Source of the DNA: Phlebopus portentosus
Taxonomy: Eukaryota > Basidiomycota > Agaricomycetes > Boletales > Boletinellaceae
Length of the DNA: 64,000 nt
Assembly (NCBI GenBank): GCA_037892935.1
Contig: JAYXKI010000003.1
Span: forward strand, 620,001 to 684,000
Direction of reading: 5' to 3'
Shown piece after piece: positions 53,524 through 64,000 of the stretch (position 1 is its first letter; every line of letters begins with the position of its first letter). Under the pieces are notes generated by a model. The model ran no database searches. It worked only from the letters and a program-made list of their open reading frames with translations, and was not told where the DNA came from. The position numbers and the translations under genes were made by a program.

Positions 53524-56500
53524 GCGACCGCCGAATTCTCTATTCGGATGGCTGTACCCCGCCCTTTCCCTTATGCTTATTCACCTTGCGTTCATGTCGG
53601 TTCCTTCGTCTTGGAAGAACTTTCTTCCTTCTCTTGACTAGTACCTTATTCAAGGACTTCTGCATTTAATCCAAATGTGCTCTCTTCCCTTTTCACTTTT
53701 CTTTTATTCTTTGGTCTTTGGTTCGCTGAAGCATTTTCTGTAGTTTTACCAACTTGATCTGCATGTAGTGAAGTGTACTGTATACTATTTTCAATTTTCC
53801 ATAGCACTAGTGAGCAATTCTCATCGTCACCGCCGTACTTTTCCATTCATCGGTGCGAACACGTTTGTGTGTTTTTCCTTCCTGTAGCTGGTTCCTCGGC
53901 GCCCGCCCATGTATTCTGCACATTCGTTGGCATGAGTAGACACGGAGTGCCGTCCACCCCTTCTCTAAATTGATTTAAGATTTAACTTATTATTTACGGC
54001 TTCTTTTCACTTTGTACGTACGTGGAGTTTTTCCTACCCAGTCACTACGGTTCTTCAGCGAAGATCTACGTATGCCGTAAAAAAGAAAGTTGCGACGAAG
54101 ATCGTCGTCTTGAGTTCTTCAAGTTCTCGTGCTCTCATAATTACTTCGCGAAGTACGAAGGACGCAGGCTGGTGCCAATGCAAGACCACTCGCTGGCGTA
54201 TTATCCGACGGAGCTACAAATCAGTAGTTGTAAGTATTACTCGGTAGTTCTTTCGACATTTGCGTTGGCAATATATTGTACTCTTTGAGATAAATAATAA
54301 CAAGCCGCCGACGGAGTGTCTTGCGTTCCACATCAGGAAAAAGTTGTGCTCACCGGCGATCCGGAGGGTTGACGGGAACCTGAACCAATCACAACTCAAA
54401 TACGAGAAAAAGGAAACTATAAAGAGATATCTATATTGGAACGTAATGGAAACACATCTTTCAATATGTCGTATATGCGAAGTATAATATTAGTGAAACA
54501 CGTTTGCAAAACACCACAATTGTTAATTTATTAATCGGTGTAGGCGGCGCTTGTTTGTTGGAAACGCCTCGAGGACATAGTCGCGTACATACTCACTGAC
54601 TACGGATTGATTATATTATCAATCACAAAAACATTGCCATGAGGGATGGAGCGAATTAAGAGGCACTTAGCACATAGGATAATACTACTGAAGGCATAAA
54701 AGAGTCCCAAGAATTCTCTTATTCCAGACCAGCGATCATGATCGGTCGATTTCCTGTGTGTAAACCAAATACACGTTTTCAGTTCTCCTTACTCGCTCGC
54801 GGCGCGCCCAAGGTAAGTAAGAAAGTCTGATACCCGAAACGATAGCTAGACGATTAGACGCCCAGCTCCAATTCAGACCTGAACAAAGGCGTGTGCGCGG
54901 ACAACCGGACGAATACACCTGCGTGATCCTTCCCTCGGCCAACAAGTATCAGATAGACTCGAAGATGGATTTGAACTTTGCGATGTGAAAGTCGTGGTGA
55001 GTCCTTGATGGGCACGGCACGGAGGCATTATAGCACTGCTATTTCCAAGTAAAGAATTAGGCGCGCGGCGTGATAGGAGTAGTAGCCAAGTGTCCTCGTT
55101 GATCCATAAGTAAATAGCTGGAAATGACGGCTGCATTATTTCAGGAATTCAGAGTGGTACTGCTGCACCGCAGCACGAGGCAAGAGGAAGACGAGGCAAG
55201 AAGAAGACGAGGCAGGACGAGGAAAACTCGAATAATTGAGGCGATAGAGCGACAATACGGCCAAGGAGGGCGATCTCGAGGTTAGCATTCACGAGGCAGG
55301 GCGAGAAAAAGACAGACTTCCGTCCGTAGTCACTGCGACTCCGCGATTCAACGAAGAATAAAAATTTGATTTCTTGCATGTTCTTTCCGATACATTTGAT
55401 ATTTCTTTATATTTGTCGTGTAGAACGTGTGACAATGACATATGCCAATCGTGGTGTTCTAGTGTATCTGATCTGGAATGTCCAGATGCCGTGTGTTCAG
55501 AGTCGGCTCGTCGGGTGCCTGCGTGAACTGTAAATCCCAGTTATTTTAGTGCATGATGAGCGGCGTATTGGAGGTGCCGAGCAGGGCAGGACACTACTAG
55601 TACTAGTACTTCAAAACTTATGAAATCGAAAGGAAACATGATTGTACCTGTGCCGATGGTCGTATTATAAAGCCGCTAAGTGTAGCTATTTATAACACAC
55701 CTTCCAGTCAAGCTGTTCCAATGCGTCACAGTCAGAATCAGAAGAGCGGACGAGGAGTTAAAACAGAAGCAGGCATGTATACATCTCTACGATGTCTAGC
55801 GGGAAGTTTCCTTAGATCGAGCAGCCACTCAGACTAGGAAACGCACTGTATATGTACGGGGCATCGGAATCGATAGCATATAGGCAAAGTCCGAAGAGCG
55901 TGAAGGTTACTTGCCTTACGTCTCGCGGCACGCTAGATCCGAGAGGCGGGCGGCTGGACGACCGACTTCAATAAGCTGATGAGATCCAGGAGGTATGCAT
56001 AATACAACAATAGGTAACGGGGAGTGACTCCCATGTTTGGCCTGCCATTCGGTATTTGGCGTTTCCCGAGCGGATATTGATAATTGGGGAGATTGTGAGG
56101 TATAGCGAGAGAAGACACGCTTAAAACTGATGTTACACTTAGTTTGCTTTTCCCTGAGTTTGGATTGAGTAAAAGTTGGTATGCTTCCCATGCGCAAAGA
56201 ATGGTAATAACCCAACGGTGATGTGGAACTATCGGGCAGCTGCGCTCGAGAGGCTTGAGAGAGCACGAGGCGAAGCTATGAAGCCGAGGACAGAAAAAAG
56301 TAGAAAAAAAGGACTGCTCTTGGGATACCGCTTGATCCGCAGCAATGGAGAGAACCTCAACTACCTGGGAGAAGGAGAGCGTGGCGGAGGGCTGTGTTGA
56401 GGCATCGTGCATCACTCGCGCCCTTTTTGAGGATCTGTGTTCAAGCATCGAGATGTGCAAGATACGCGAAATTAAAACCGAGTGACATCTTTTATTCGTC

Positions 56501-57006
56501 GGATGGGATATTCTTACGAGTAGGACGAGAATGCGAGGAGCTCGGCATGACAGAAAAAGCGAAATAGGCAAGAGGAGAGGAGAGGACGGGAGGACGGGAG
56601 GACGTGACCGCGGTGAGAAAGGAAAGCGCGAGCACGTGCAGAATGTGATCGCCGCTTGACGCGTCGGAAAAGGAAATAAAGTGTTGCCGATAACGCTTCG
56701 CTTCTTCGCCGGGATTGGCGGGTTCGTGTCCTTAGCTGTTTGTTCGCGGCAAGTGAGCGCCGTGCAGGTCGGACTGAAATTCATTCACTTCGTTCGGTGG
56801 CGCGTCTCATCCCATCCCGCCTGTTCTCCGCTAGCACGTTGACTTTAAAATATATCAGGGCTGACTCAATCATGCATCCCTTATATCCTCCCCTGCCTCG
56901 ACTTAGACGCCTTTGCGGCTGTCTCCCCCCTCCCCGCTCTTTTACTGCCTCCCCGCCCAACGCCCCCCGCCCTCGCCCGCCCTAGGTCCACCCAAGCCAT
57001 CCCGCC
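53524..57006. other. Gene-poor 3.5 kb
   Basis: The first ~350 bases are the VAC14 3' flank. A 283-codon open frame on the minus strand (55933-56784) has no motif and odd composition; not accepted. There is a short tandem repeat at 55175-55222, a run of ACTAGT at about 55604, and purine-rich repeats (GGGAGGAC) at 56570-56610. The right end is the C-rich promoter of the chitin deacetylase. Confidence 0.5.
55175..55222. repeat. 16-base tandem repeat, three copies
   Basis: ACGAGGCAAGAGGAAG, ACGAGGCAAGAAGAAG and a third, diverged unit beginning ACGAGGCAGG follow one another; a fragment recurs near 55289. Confidence 0.75.
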
Positions 57007-58626
57007 ATGGTCGCCTTCTCACTCCTCGCAGTTCTCTCAGTCTCAGCTGCAGCAGTTACCGCCGTCGTAGCTCATCCTCATCCTCATCCAGAAGGTAGCA
57101 GAACGAGATCTGCTCCCCTTCCCGACCGTTGGTATCATGATGAGGACCATCCTGTTCACGCCCTCTTTCGCAGTCAGCCAACAAACGGCAAGAGGCAATC
57201 CATGCCCGAAGTCGGTTCATCAGGTACGTTCTTCAGTCTTCGTATATTTCTTACTCGAATACTAATCGCGTACTTATCCTACTATCGAATTGAATTGAAT
57301 GTAAAAAAATAGCCTGGACTGCTCAGTATCCAGCTAGTTCTCCAGATGTGAATGACCTTCCCCAGGCATGGCTCGATGCGCTCAACGATGCGAAGGATGC
57401 GGGCAAGATCCCGCTCTCCCTCCTACGACCTATAACGGGGTCGACGCACCGCATTATCCCACTGGTATAGACGAGAACAGGAACAACGCGACTATATGCG
57501 CTGCTACAGATCGCGTATGTAGGATCCCTCAGGATGTGTGGGATGCACCTGATGGTTACATGGGCATCGGGTTCGACGATGGTCCCACCGATGTGAGTAA
57601 CTTTTTTTAATTATTATTCGGCTAAAGTGAAAATGTGTATGGCATGGGCGCGCGCGGCACGCGTCGAGATAACGCGCTGTCGATCACAGAAGTCAGCCCG
57701 CCGGTAGCGCCGGTCGGGACCTGAATTTATACATTTATACTTTATTCGTTCCGATTAATTATACATGATCGGTGTGGTCTAAAGACTTAGAAACTGACGA
57801 ATTTTCATTTTTTTTTTTCGTCTAGGCATCGCCGACGCTGTATGATTTCTTGGAGCAGCAGAACCTCTCGTCGACGCATTACATGATCGGGGTGTACATC
57901 CTGAACAACTGGAGGAACTTCCAGATGGCGTACGATGTGCTGGAGGCGGACATTGCGGTGCACACCTGGACACATCCGTTCATGACAACGCTGACGGACG
58001 AACAAGTGTTGGGTCAGTTAGGCTGGACAATTCAGATCATTTATGACTCCACGGACGGCAAGGTCCCGCGCTTCTGGCGCCCGCCGTATGGTGATATCGA
58101 CACACGCGTGAGCGCTATCGCGCGCGAGGTCTTTGGTATGACCGCCGTGATGTGGAACCAGGATACGGAGGACTGGTCGATGGCGAGCACCCCGCCGGGG
58201 ACGACGATGGACCAGATCCACACGGAGATGACGCGCTGGCTTACCGGCCCCAAGTCGCCGGGCCTCATCATCCTCGAGCACGAGCTGACGAATGATACCG
58301 TCCAGGCGTTCATCGACGCGTACCCGATGATCGGCCAGAACGGGTGGAACGCCATCTCGCAGGTGCAGCTCAACTCTTCATGGACTACGTATCAAGACGG
58401 CGAGGAGGACGACGACGCGTTCAACAGCTTCATCACGCCCTCGGCTTCTTCCTCGTCAGCCTCTGAAAGTGCGTCGTCCGGGTCGGGTAGCTCAGCCGCC
58501 TCGGCATCCGCGTCGGACAACGGCTTGACGGCCGAGTCCAACTCGAGCGGTAGTACACCTTCCTTCGTCTACCCTTCGCTCGTCAGCTTTGGCGTACTCG
58601 TCGGAGGTATCCTTGTGCTCATGTAA
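57007..58626 (+). CDS. Chitin deacetylase, GPI-type (with an apparent 1-base frameshift)
   Basis: Carbohydrate esterase family 4 enzyme that turns cell-wall chitin into chitosan. Signal peptide MVAFSLLAVLSVSAAAVTAV; a prosegment; then, after a short intron, PQAWLDALNDAKDAGKIP. Here the frame slips (57410-57412) to ALPPTTYNGVDAPHYPTGID. The NodB domain follows: GIGFDDGPTD (motif 1, catalytic base and metal Asp), a 233-base intron (57593-57825), HTWTHP (motif 2, metal His pair), FWRPPYGDID (motif 3), WNQDTEDW (motif 4) and ILEHE (motif 5, usually LxHD/E). The C-terminal Ser-rich tail and a hydrophobic end (VYPSLVSFGVLVGGILVLM) fit a GPI anchor. Stop 58624-58626. Confidence 0.9.
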
Positions 58627-60446
58627 GGATGGTAAGGATAGCACTTCCATCGTATCTCCTACCCTATCCTTCCATTTCCTCCTTGCATCGATTTCCATCC
58701 CTTCGACCCCTTCTCCCTTTCTCTCTCCACTTCGTCACGACCTCGGCAATTGCAATAGACAATAACAGCAACAGCCACGACCAGATGAGAATTGCAGAAC
58801 TTAGAACAAAGACATTCCGCGCAAATTCCTTTTCTCTTCGCTTTCCCCACTTCTTTCCCCCCACTTTCCTCTTTTGCCTCCGCAATTGCTTTCCATTCCA
58901 ATTTGTTCTCCCTCCTCCCCTACTTCTTCCATCCTTCCCACCAAAAGACTCTTCATTAGTTCGCTTTCTTTCTGGTTTCGCCCTTTCTATTTCCCCCCTG
59001 TTCTCTCGCATCCTGTTGCAATGCCCCGTGATGTAATCCCTGCACGATGCTGTGTCTTCTTCTCCTCTGACGCCTTCGTAGTTAATAATAGTATTATACA
59101 TTTATTCGCCGCAACTCCATCTTTGTCCCCCCCCCCCCTCCCGCACTTCCCCTCCTCATGCTTCGCCTTGCTTTGAACATCGGACTTCCTTTTCGATCTA
59201 CGTCCGAACTCTTGCACTTCCTTTTTTTCATTCGGCATTCGGCATCTGGCATCCGCTTCTTTTCTTCTTTAGGCAATAAGAAAAGGAAATCATTTCATGC
59301 ATATGATGGACTGTATATGATAATTAATGCATACAACATTTCTTGGATTTCTTGGATTTTATTGTATGTATCGATGCCTTTTTTCCTTCCCTTTTTTCCT
59401 TCCCTTTTCCTCCCCCCCCTTTCTGTTTGCAATCAGACGCTCGTTTGCTTTCTCTCGCCTCCCCACTGTTCTTCAAACCAAATCAAACCATCCAAGTACC
59501 ATACTATACCAATTAACGGCTTCCTCCTCGCTCCCTTCGCTCTTTTTAGTCCCTTCGACCAGCCAGTTCGGTCAGCTAGCTGGTCTAGCTGAGAACTGTC
59601 TGGGGAGGGCGTCCGCTCCTTGACTTAACTTTCTTCCGGGAGAGGGTCAGGCAAGCCCTGTTACTTATAATACTCTAGCAATTTGAAATTCGGCTCGTTT
59701 CCCTGACATTTAGATTCGCCGTCGCCGCCTTCTGGCCGCGTCGCCGACATCCCTTCCATACTTACTTACAACATTACGGCGCCTCCCTGGTCCTGGCGAA
59801 CCTAATCTGAAGAAGATGATGTATCAATAACATAATAATAGAATATTAATTAATGATACCCCCTCGTTGATCAGGTGAATTACGATTTCAATTTCGATTG
59901 GATCTTTTTCGGAGAGATTTATGACCTCCCCCCCCCTTGCCTCCTGTGTCGTGTGATGACGCGTTAAGTACTAAGTAGGCGAGGTTATTTTTACTGATAG
60001 TCTCTGTCTTGCGGGCTGCGGCACGTACGCAATATAAACGTGTTGGTGGGTTCGGAAGCTACTGTATGATACCTACATCTCAACAACATCTCAGTCCGAC
60101 CCGATGCATGTTGTTATCCCCGCCTTTGCTACACCGGTACTTACTGTCGTCTGGAGCTTCGAATACGTTTGGAAACCCTCTCCCCGCCCATGCGACTTAC
60201 CTTTTTTTTTCTACTTGGAATGTGGTGATTGGATTGAGTGGGAACGTTACATGTGGGGTGCGCGCATCGTACATGGAATTCCGAATCTTCCTTGAACTTG
60301 CTTACTCACAATCCTCGTCCGACGTACGAAAAGGGTCCTCATAGGGTTTGGGAAGGGAAAGCTGAAGCGAAAAACGAGAACGGATTAAACCATTAGCGAG
60401 GCGGCGCGCACAGCACAGGGGACACACGGGACTTGATGGCGGACTT

Positions 60447-60476
60447 TTCATCTTCATCTTCATCTTCATCTTCATC
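60447..60476. repeat. (TTCATC)5 microsatellite
   Basis: Five perfect copies of the hexamer TTCATC in a region without a gene. Confidence 0.9.
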
Positions 60477-61727
60477 TTTTTGTGAATGCAAGATCAGTAA
60501 GTCAGTAAGTAGGTATATTTAGATATGTTCAAGTTGAAATAAGATAAGAAAACCTCGGTACCGGTAACTATATTTGTCATCTATCGTAAGGAACTTATTC
60601 CTACTGTTATTCCTATATCTACCCGGTCATTTGTCCACCAGCTGTCGACCTCTCTAACAGTGCATGTATCCTCATGAGTCTTCGAGGAATTCAAGAGCAT
60701 CTCAAAGTTGATGGTCTCCGCGAGAAAGAGAAATATTTGTCAGTATGTCTGGAACCTTGGAATCACTACCCGCCCAGAATTACAGTAAATCCTCCCAATC
60801 TCCTCCTTCATGTGCGCTAGTACTAGTCTCCGTTTTCTTTCCCTTTCTCGCGTCCTGTGTCTTTTTCTTCTTCCATGATGCTGCGCCGCAGCGCCATCCA
60901 TCATCAACTGCCTCTGAATACTCTCGATTTTCTCGGCTTGCTACTTACAGGTCATGCAAATTCAACTTTTCCTTTTCGCCAAGGCAATACCATTCTCGTC
61001 CCGATGAGTCTTGCTGTCCTCGCTTGAAGGTGTGCACTCCTATCACGAACTGTGACCCAAATCGGCAATATTAATATTAATAGTCCATCACCAAGACTCG
61101 GAGTAAGGAGATCGCTGAACCTGTGTTTTGCGAGCGAGGACTGGTACAGTACTTACTTTGTTGGTGTAAAACCCTTCTCTGGGGCCTCGTGATCGCTGCG
61201 ACGTCTATACGATACGTACCCTAGCCATGAAGAGTATAGTACATACATAATTACGCTGGGTCGGACAGGAGCAATATATACTCGGGTTGGATAGTTACTA
61301 ATAGCTCCAGGTCCAGGACCGGAGAATTCAAGGACGGGCGCCTATCAGGCTCGGCATCATCAACCATGCTTTCAAGTGCAGCAGCGACGGCGGCGGCGGC
61401 AAAACGAAACTGGAATCCAGCAACATGCCACTAGCCGTATCTGCCTTGTCTGAGTTTTCATATTATTTTTGGGGAAAAGGAAACAATTTTTTAATGATGA
61501 TGTAGTACGCGCACGACCGGTATACTTACATAACTATCCCTACTGGGTATCCCGGTCTACGGAGACTCGCACGACGACAGACAAAACACATCCTAGTGTG
61601 CATGGTCTGCTCTGCTCTGGCTCAAAGCGATGACGGTACTAGTACCAGAGAAAAGAATCCGTTACGTAAAGTATAAGCACGTGATCTGAACGCGTCAATC
61701 TGCATTACATAATCTCTCATTAAAGAA

Positions 61728-61857
61728 CACAGGGGGCAGAATTACGTTTCTGAGTCGCTTATATAGGAAACAGAATTGGAAAGCTCGCCTCTGATTGGCT
61801 GGATTTCAGTTCCGGATCAAATTTTTCAGGCTCGGAAATAGGGTTTTGCCCCCTGTG
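61728..61857. mobile_element. 130-bp element with imperfect terminal inverted repeats
   Basis: Left end CACAGGGGGCAGAATTACGT, right end the complement of CACAGGGGGCAAAACCCTAT. The first 11 bases are identical and similarity (about 70-75%) runs to about base 30 (TTTC-GAG words). AAAGAA lies next to both ends (61722-61727 and 61859-61864, the right copy shifted by one base). Size and ends fit an old MITE; the superfamily is unclear. Confidence 0.6.
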
Positions 61858-62142
61858 GAAAGAACCTTCAAAGGATCAAACCTTAAATTCCTCCAGCAAG
61901 GATTAGGATTAGGGATATCGACCGAAATATAAATAAGTGATAAATACTGGTGTACTACAGCAATTTCACAAACAGACTACGTAGAGGCCGATGGAGGTGG
62001 TATTAAAATATTTGCTATTATGCATGAACAGAACTTCTTTTCTTTCCATTCTACTCTATCTACTACTGTATGTACATGGAAATTCTGGATGGGCATTCGC
62101 ATAACTTATACACACACGCACATACATACATGGAAATTCTCA

Positions 62143-62162
62143 AACCAACCAACCAACCAACC
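62143..62162. repeat. (AACC)5 microsatellite
   Basis: Five copies of AACC. Just upstream, ACATGGAAATTCT occurs twice about 50 bases apart (about 62076 and 62128). Confidence 0.85.
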
Positions 62163-63341
62163 GGATATTCACATAACTCGTTCGCGTATTCATATCATCA
62201 CAGATAAACGTAAAAAGAACGGATGAAATACGAAACACACGAGGAGCCCCCAAAATAGACGCGTAAGTACAAGGAAATACAGAAGTATACAGGAATATCG
62301 GAGTGTGACGACGGATGTCGGACAGGCTTAAGAGGAGAGAGGCATTTTGTTTGACGTGATCAAGAAAGAAGCTGTGAGAGATGAGTTGTTAGTGTAAGTC
62401 GGAAGAATGTAAGAGCGGCGCGGTGGGAGGGAGGGAGAATGGAGAATGGAGAATGAGAAGTGAGAAGCGAGAAGGAAAAAGAGAAGGGGGGCCGGGACGC
62501 GAGTACCATTCCCCCTTCCCTTCCCTTGCCTTTATCTCTTTGTTACCATGATCAGAAAAGGCGCATATATGGGCAGATTAGGAGGGAGAGTCCGAGCGAA
62601 AGTCCCCAGGTAGTGTATGCATACAAGAAAAAAATGGAGTGAAACGAGCACGGAAACGGAAAGTGAGAAAGAGGACGAGGAGTCGTCAGTTGATGGAGAG
62701 TCATATGAACAAACAAACAATCAGTCAATCGAAACGAACAACTCAAAGTCGAAAGTTAGAATCGTGATGAAAAGGCTTGAGTATGACAAGGTGCGGGTAG
62801 GTGTATAGCAGAGGCGGTAAAGGACATGGATGTATGTACTACTACTACTACAAGAAGAAGGGAAACTCGGAAGTCCCACTCAAAACTGCCCCCCCCAACC
62901 TCTCCAACCTCTCCAACCAACGCCGACCAGAAAGGGGGGAAAGGCGAGAAGCGGCTAACGGGTCTCGGAAAACAGTCGAGAAAGTCATCATAATGTCGTT
63001 CGGGCCAGAGATCAGTGTATATTTGCGTGCGTGGTGGGTTGGCAGTGAGGAATGTCTGTAGTTTGGTATACAACGTGCGGGTGGGTGAAAGTGTGGTTTA
63101 TCATCTCGTCTCGTTCTCGTTCCATTTCGTTTTCCTTGTTAGTTTTTCGTCGAGGATCATGTTGCGCGGTCGGTGAGGTCGGTGAGGCCGGTGAGAGGGG
63201 GAGGGGGTGAAAGAGCGTCTTCCAAGTTCCAAGTCCGAGGGCTCCCCATAATCGTTGCCGACCGGCTGGAAATAAAGCCAGACAGGAGGCGAGAAGTTCA
63301 AGTCCGAGTCCGAGTCCCGGCGCGGGGGGAAGCCTTTCTCT

Positions 63342-64000
63342 TCAAAGTATACTCGGCCACTTCAGCTTGAGCCCCTCCAACCAGCGAACATACAGCAACT
63401 CCGCAATCGGCGATCTTTTCGCCTGTTCGTCCGAATTCGAATTCCCACTTCCTCCGCTCTTCGTCGACGACACACCGGTCGGTGTTGATATCACGCCTGG
63501 TCCTTTCCCAATCACTCCATTCACCCCGCCGCCTCCATTCGCGACTCCATTCACACCTGGAGCGTTCGCGCTGGTACTTGTATTATCATCATCCACCTCC
63601 TGCTCGATAACGACCAGCCCCCTCGCCGTCATCTCCCCCTCCGCACCACGCGCCGCGACGGCATCAGCCCCCCGCGCACCGTCGCGACGTGCTGCCTCAC
63701 CGCGCCGTTCTCGTTTATCCCCGCGAGGATGTCGAGCATGAGCGTGTACGCCAGTTCGGGGTTCGACTCGCGCAGGTCGACGAACCCCCGTGCGAGCATA
63801 CTGAGCGCTTCGATCTCGTGTGCTTCCATCCCGTCTTGGATTGCCTGAAGGAGGTGGTGGTGGTTTACAAGTGAGTGAGTGAGTGTAAGTGAAAAGAAAG
63901 GAGAACCGAGGAGGAGAAAGCAGACGTACGTTCTGCACGACGGGAACGACCACCTCGTCCATCATCGCCCGCCCCGCTCTCGCATTCTCGCTCGCCCGTC
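63342..64000 (-). CDS. Conserved fungal protein of unknown function (5' partial)
   Basis: The frame is open from the right edge of the window: ASENARAGRAMMDEVVVPVV, then after an intron (GTACGT...CTTCAG) IQDGMEAHEIEALSMLARGF and VDLRESNPELAYTLMLDILA with GINENGAVRQHVAT. A further step to the frame VDDDNTSTSANAPGVNGVAN, via a GTGCGC...GAGCAG intron or a one-base slip in the G6 run near 63665, leads to SDEQAKRSPIAELLYVRWLE and the end KLKWPSIL (stop 63342-63344). The first part looks like a helical repeat; the linker is Gly/Asn/Ser-rich; the end is a conserved-looking aromatic helix. I do not recognise the family. Confidence 0.6.
   Translation of the reverse strand, partial: RASENARAGRAMMDEVVVPVVQNVRLLSPPRFSFLFTYTHSLTCKPPPPPSGNPRRDGSTRDRSAQYARTGVRRPARVEPRTGVHAHARHPRGDKRERRGEAARRDGARGADAVAARGAEGEMTARGLVVIEQEVDDDNTSTSANAPGVNGVANGGGGVNGVIGKGPGVISTPTGVSSTKSGGSGNSNSDEQAKRSPIAELLYVRWLEGLKLKWPSIL

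Larger units (their letters stand above)
58627..63341. other. Gene-poor, low-complexity 4.7 kb
   Basis: The first ~1 kb is strongly C/T-rich, with C runs at 59129 and 59411, and probably includes the deacetylase 3' end. Microsatellites lie at 60447 and 62143. A small inverted-repeat element is at 61728-61857. Open frames here follow the pyrimidine or purine bias and carry no motifs. No gene supported. Confidence 0.5.

Noticed and set aside
54022..54288. An 88-codon frame downstream of VAC14
   Set aside because: No motif, no promoter or intron support, and composition like the surrounding 3' DNA.
55933..56784. A 283-codon open frame on the minus strand
   Set aside because: No domain, no signal, Ser/Pro/Leu-biased composition from C/T-rich DNA, and no splice partner; the region is the promoter side of the chitin deacetylase.
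61895..61915. GGATTAGGATTAGGG as telomere-like repeat
   Set aside because: Only two to three imperfect units; too short to mean a telomere or an internal telomeric tract.
63342..63965. A 207-codon single-exon protein
   Set aside because: The middle is an Arg-rich shadow frame; the conserved-looking exon 63670-63846 lies in another frame, with an intron on its right. Only the two ends of the open frame are real.

Overview
This window is nuclear DNA from a filamentous basidiomycete, most likely an Agaricomycete. The genes are cut by many short introns (mostly 45-65 bases), genes lie on both strands, and every recognisable protein is fungal-type. Several are typical of mushroom-forming fungi, such as the CxxC-rich Zn2Cys6 regulator, the GILT-like secreted protein and the GPI-type chitin deacetylase. 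I cannot name the species. I support 27 loci, of which two look broken (pseudogenes) and two run off the window ends.

Layout. At 1-17.6 kb the DNA is dense with housekeeping genes: the C-terminus of a Kha1-type K+/H+ antiporter (+), HIS6 of histidine synthesis (-), a Zn2Cys6 regulator (+), the Pol I factor RRN3 (+), a small secreted protein (+), OST1/ribophorin I (-), mitochondrial uL22m (-), YOS1 (+), a GILT-like thiol-reductase relative (-) and a Cid2/MIX23-type protein (-). At 17.6-25.7 kb there is a gene-poor stretch around a C2H2 regulator (-) with about 4 kb of geneless DNA upstream. At 25.7-37 kb come a putative ribonucleotide reductase inhibitor (-), RPL35/uL29 (+), a tyrosine phosphatase-like protein (-), APS2 (+), the TORC2 subunit SIN1 (+) and a mitochondrial PPR-like protein (+). 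At 37-50 kb lie a membrane-anchored aspartic protease (-), a 449-bp MITE, a hydroxyacid-oxoacid transhydrogenase (+), two tiny zinc-knuckle genes (+, the second frameshifted), a Gfo/Idh/MocA dehydrogenase (+), and a tandem pair of membrane-anchored GNAT acetyltransferases (-), one of them decayed. At 49.7-53.5 kb is VAC14 (+). The rest is gene-poor and low in complexity apart from a chitin deacetylase (57.0-58.6 kb, +) and a partial unknown gene at the right end (-).

How the genes relate. There is no biosynthetic cluster. Most genes serve independent core functions: membrane traffic (YOS1, APS2, VAC14), growth signalling (SIN1), translation (RPL35, uL22m), rRNA transcription (RRN3) and protein glycosylation (OST1). 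The parts worth a second look are mobile or duplicated DNA (the MITE, a second small TIR element, the GNAT pair, the knuckle pair), a GC-AG intron inside a phosphatase active-site loop, an ACGCG cluster in the putative RNR-inhibitor gene, a diverged promoter repeat on both sides of SIN1, and single-base frameshifts in otherwise well-conserved genes that may be assembly errors. I found no convincing tRNA, rRNA, CRISPR or viral element, and no clearly new multi-gene system.
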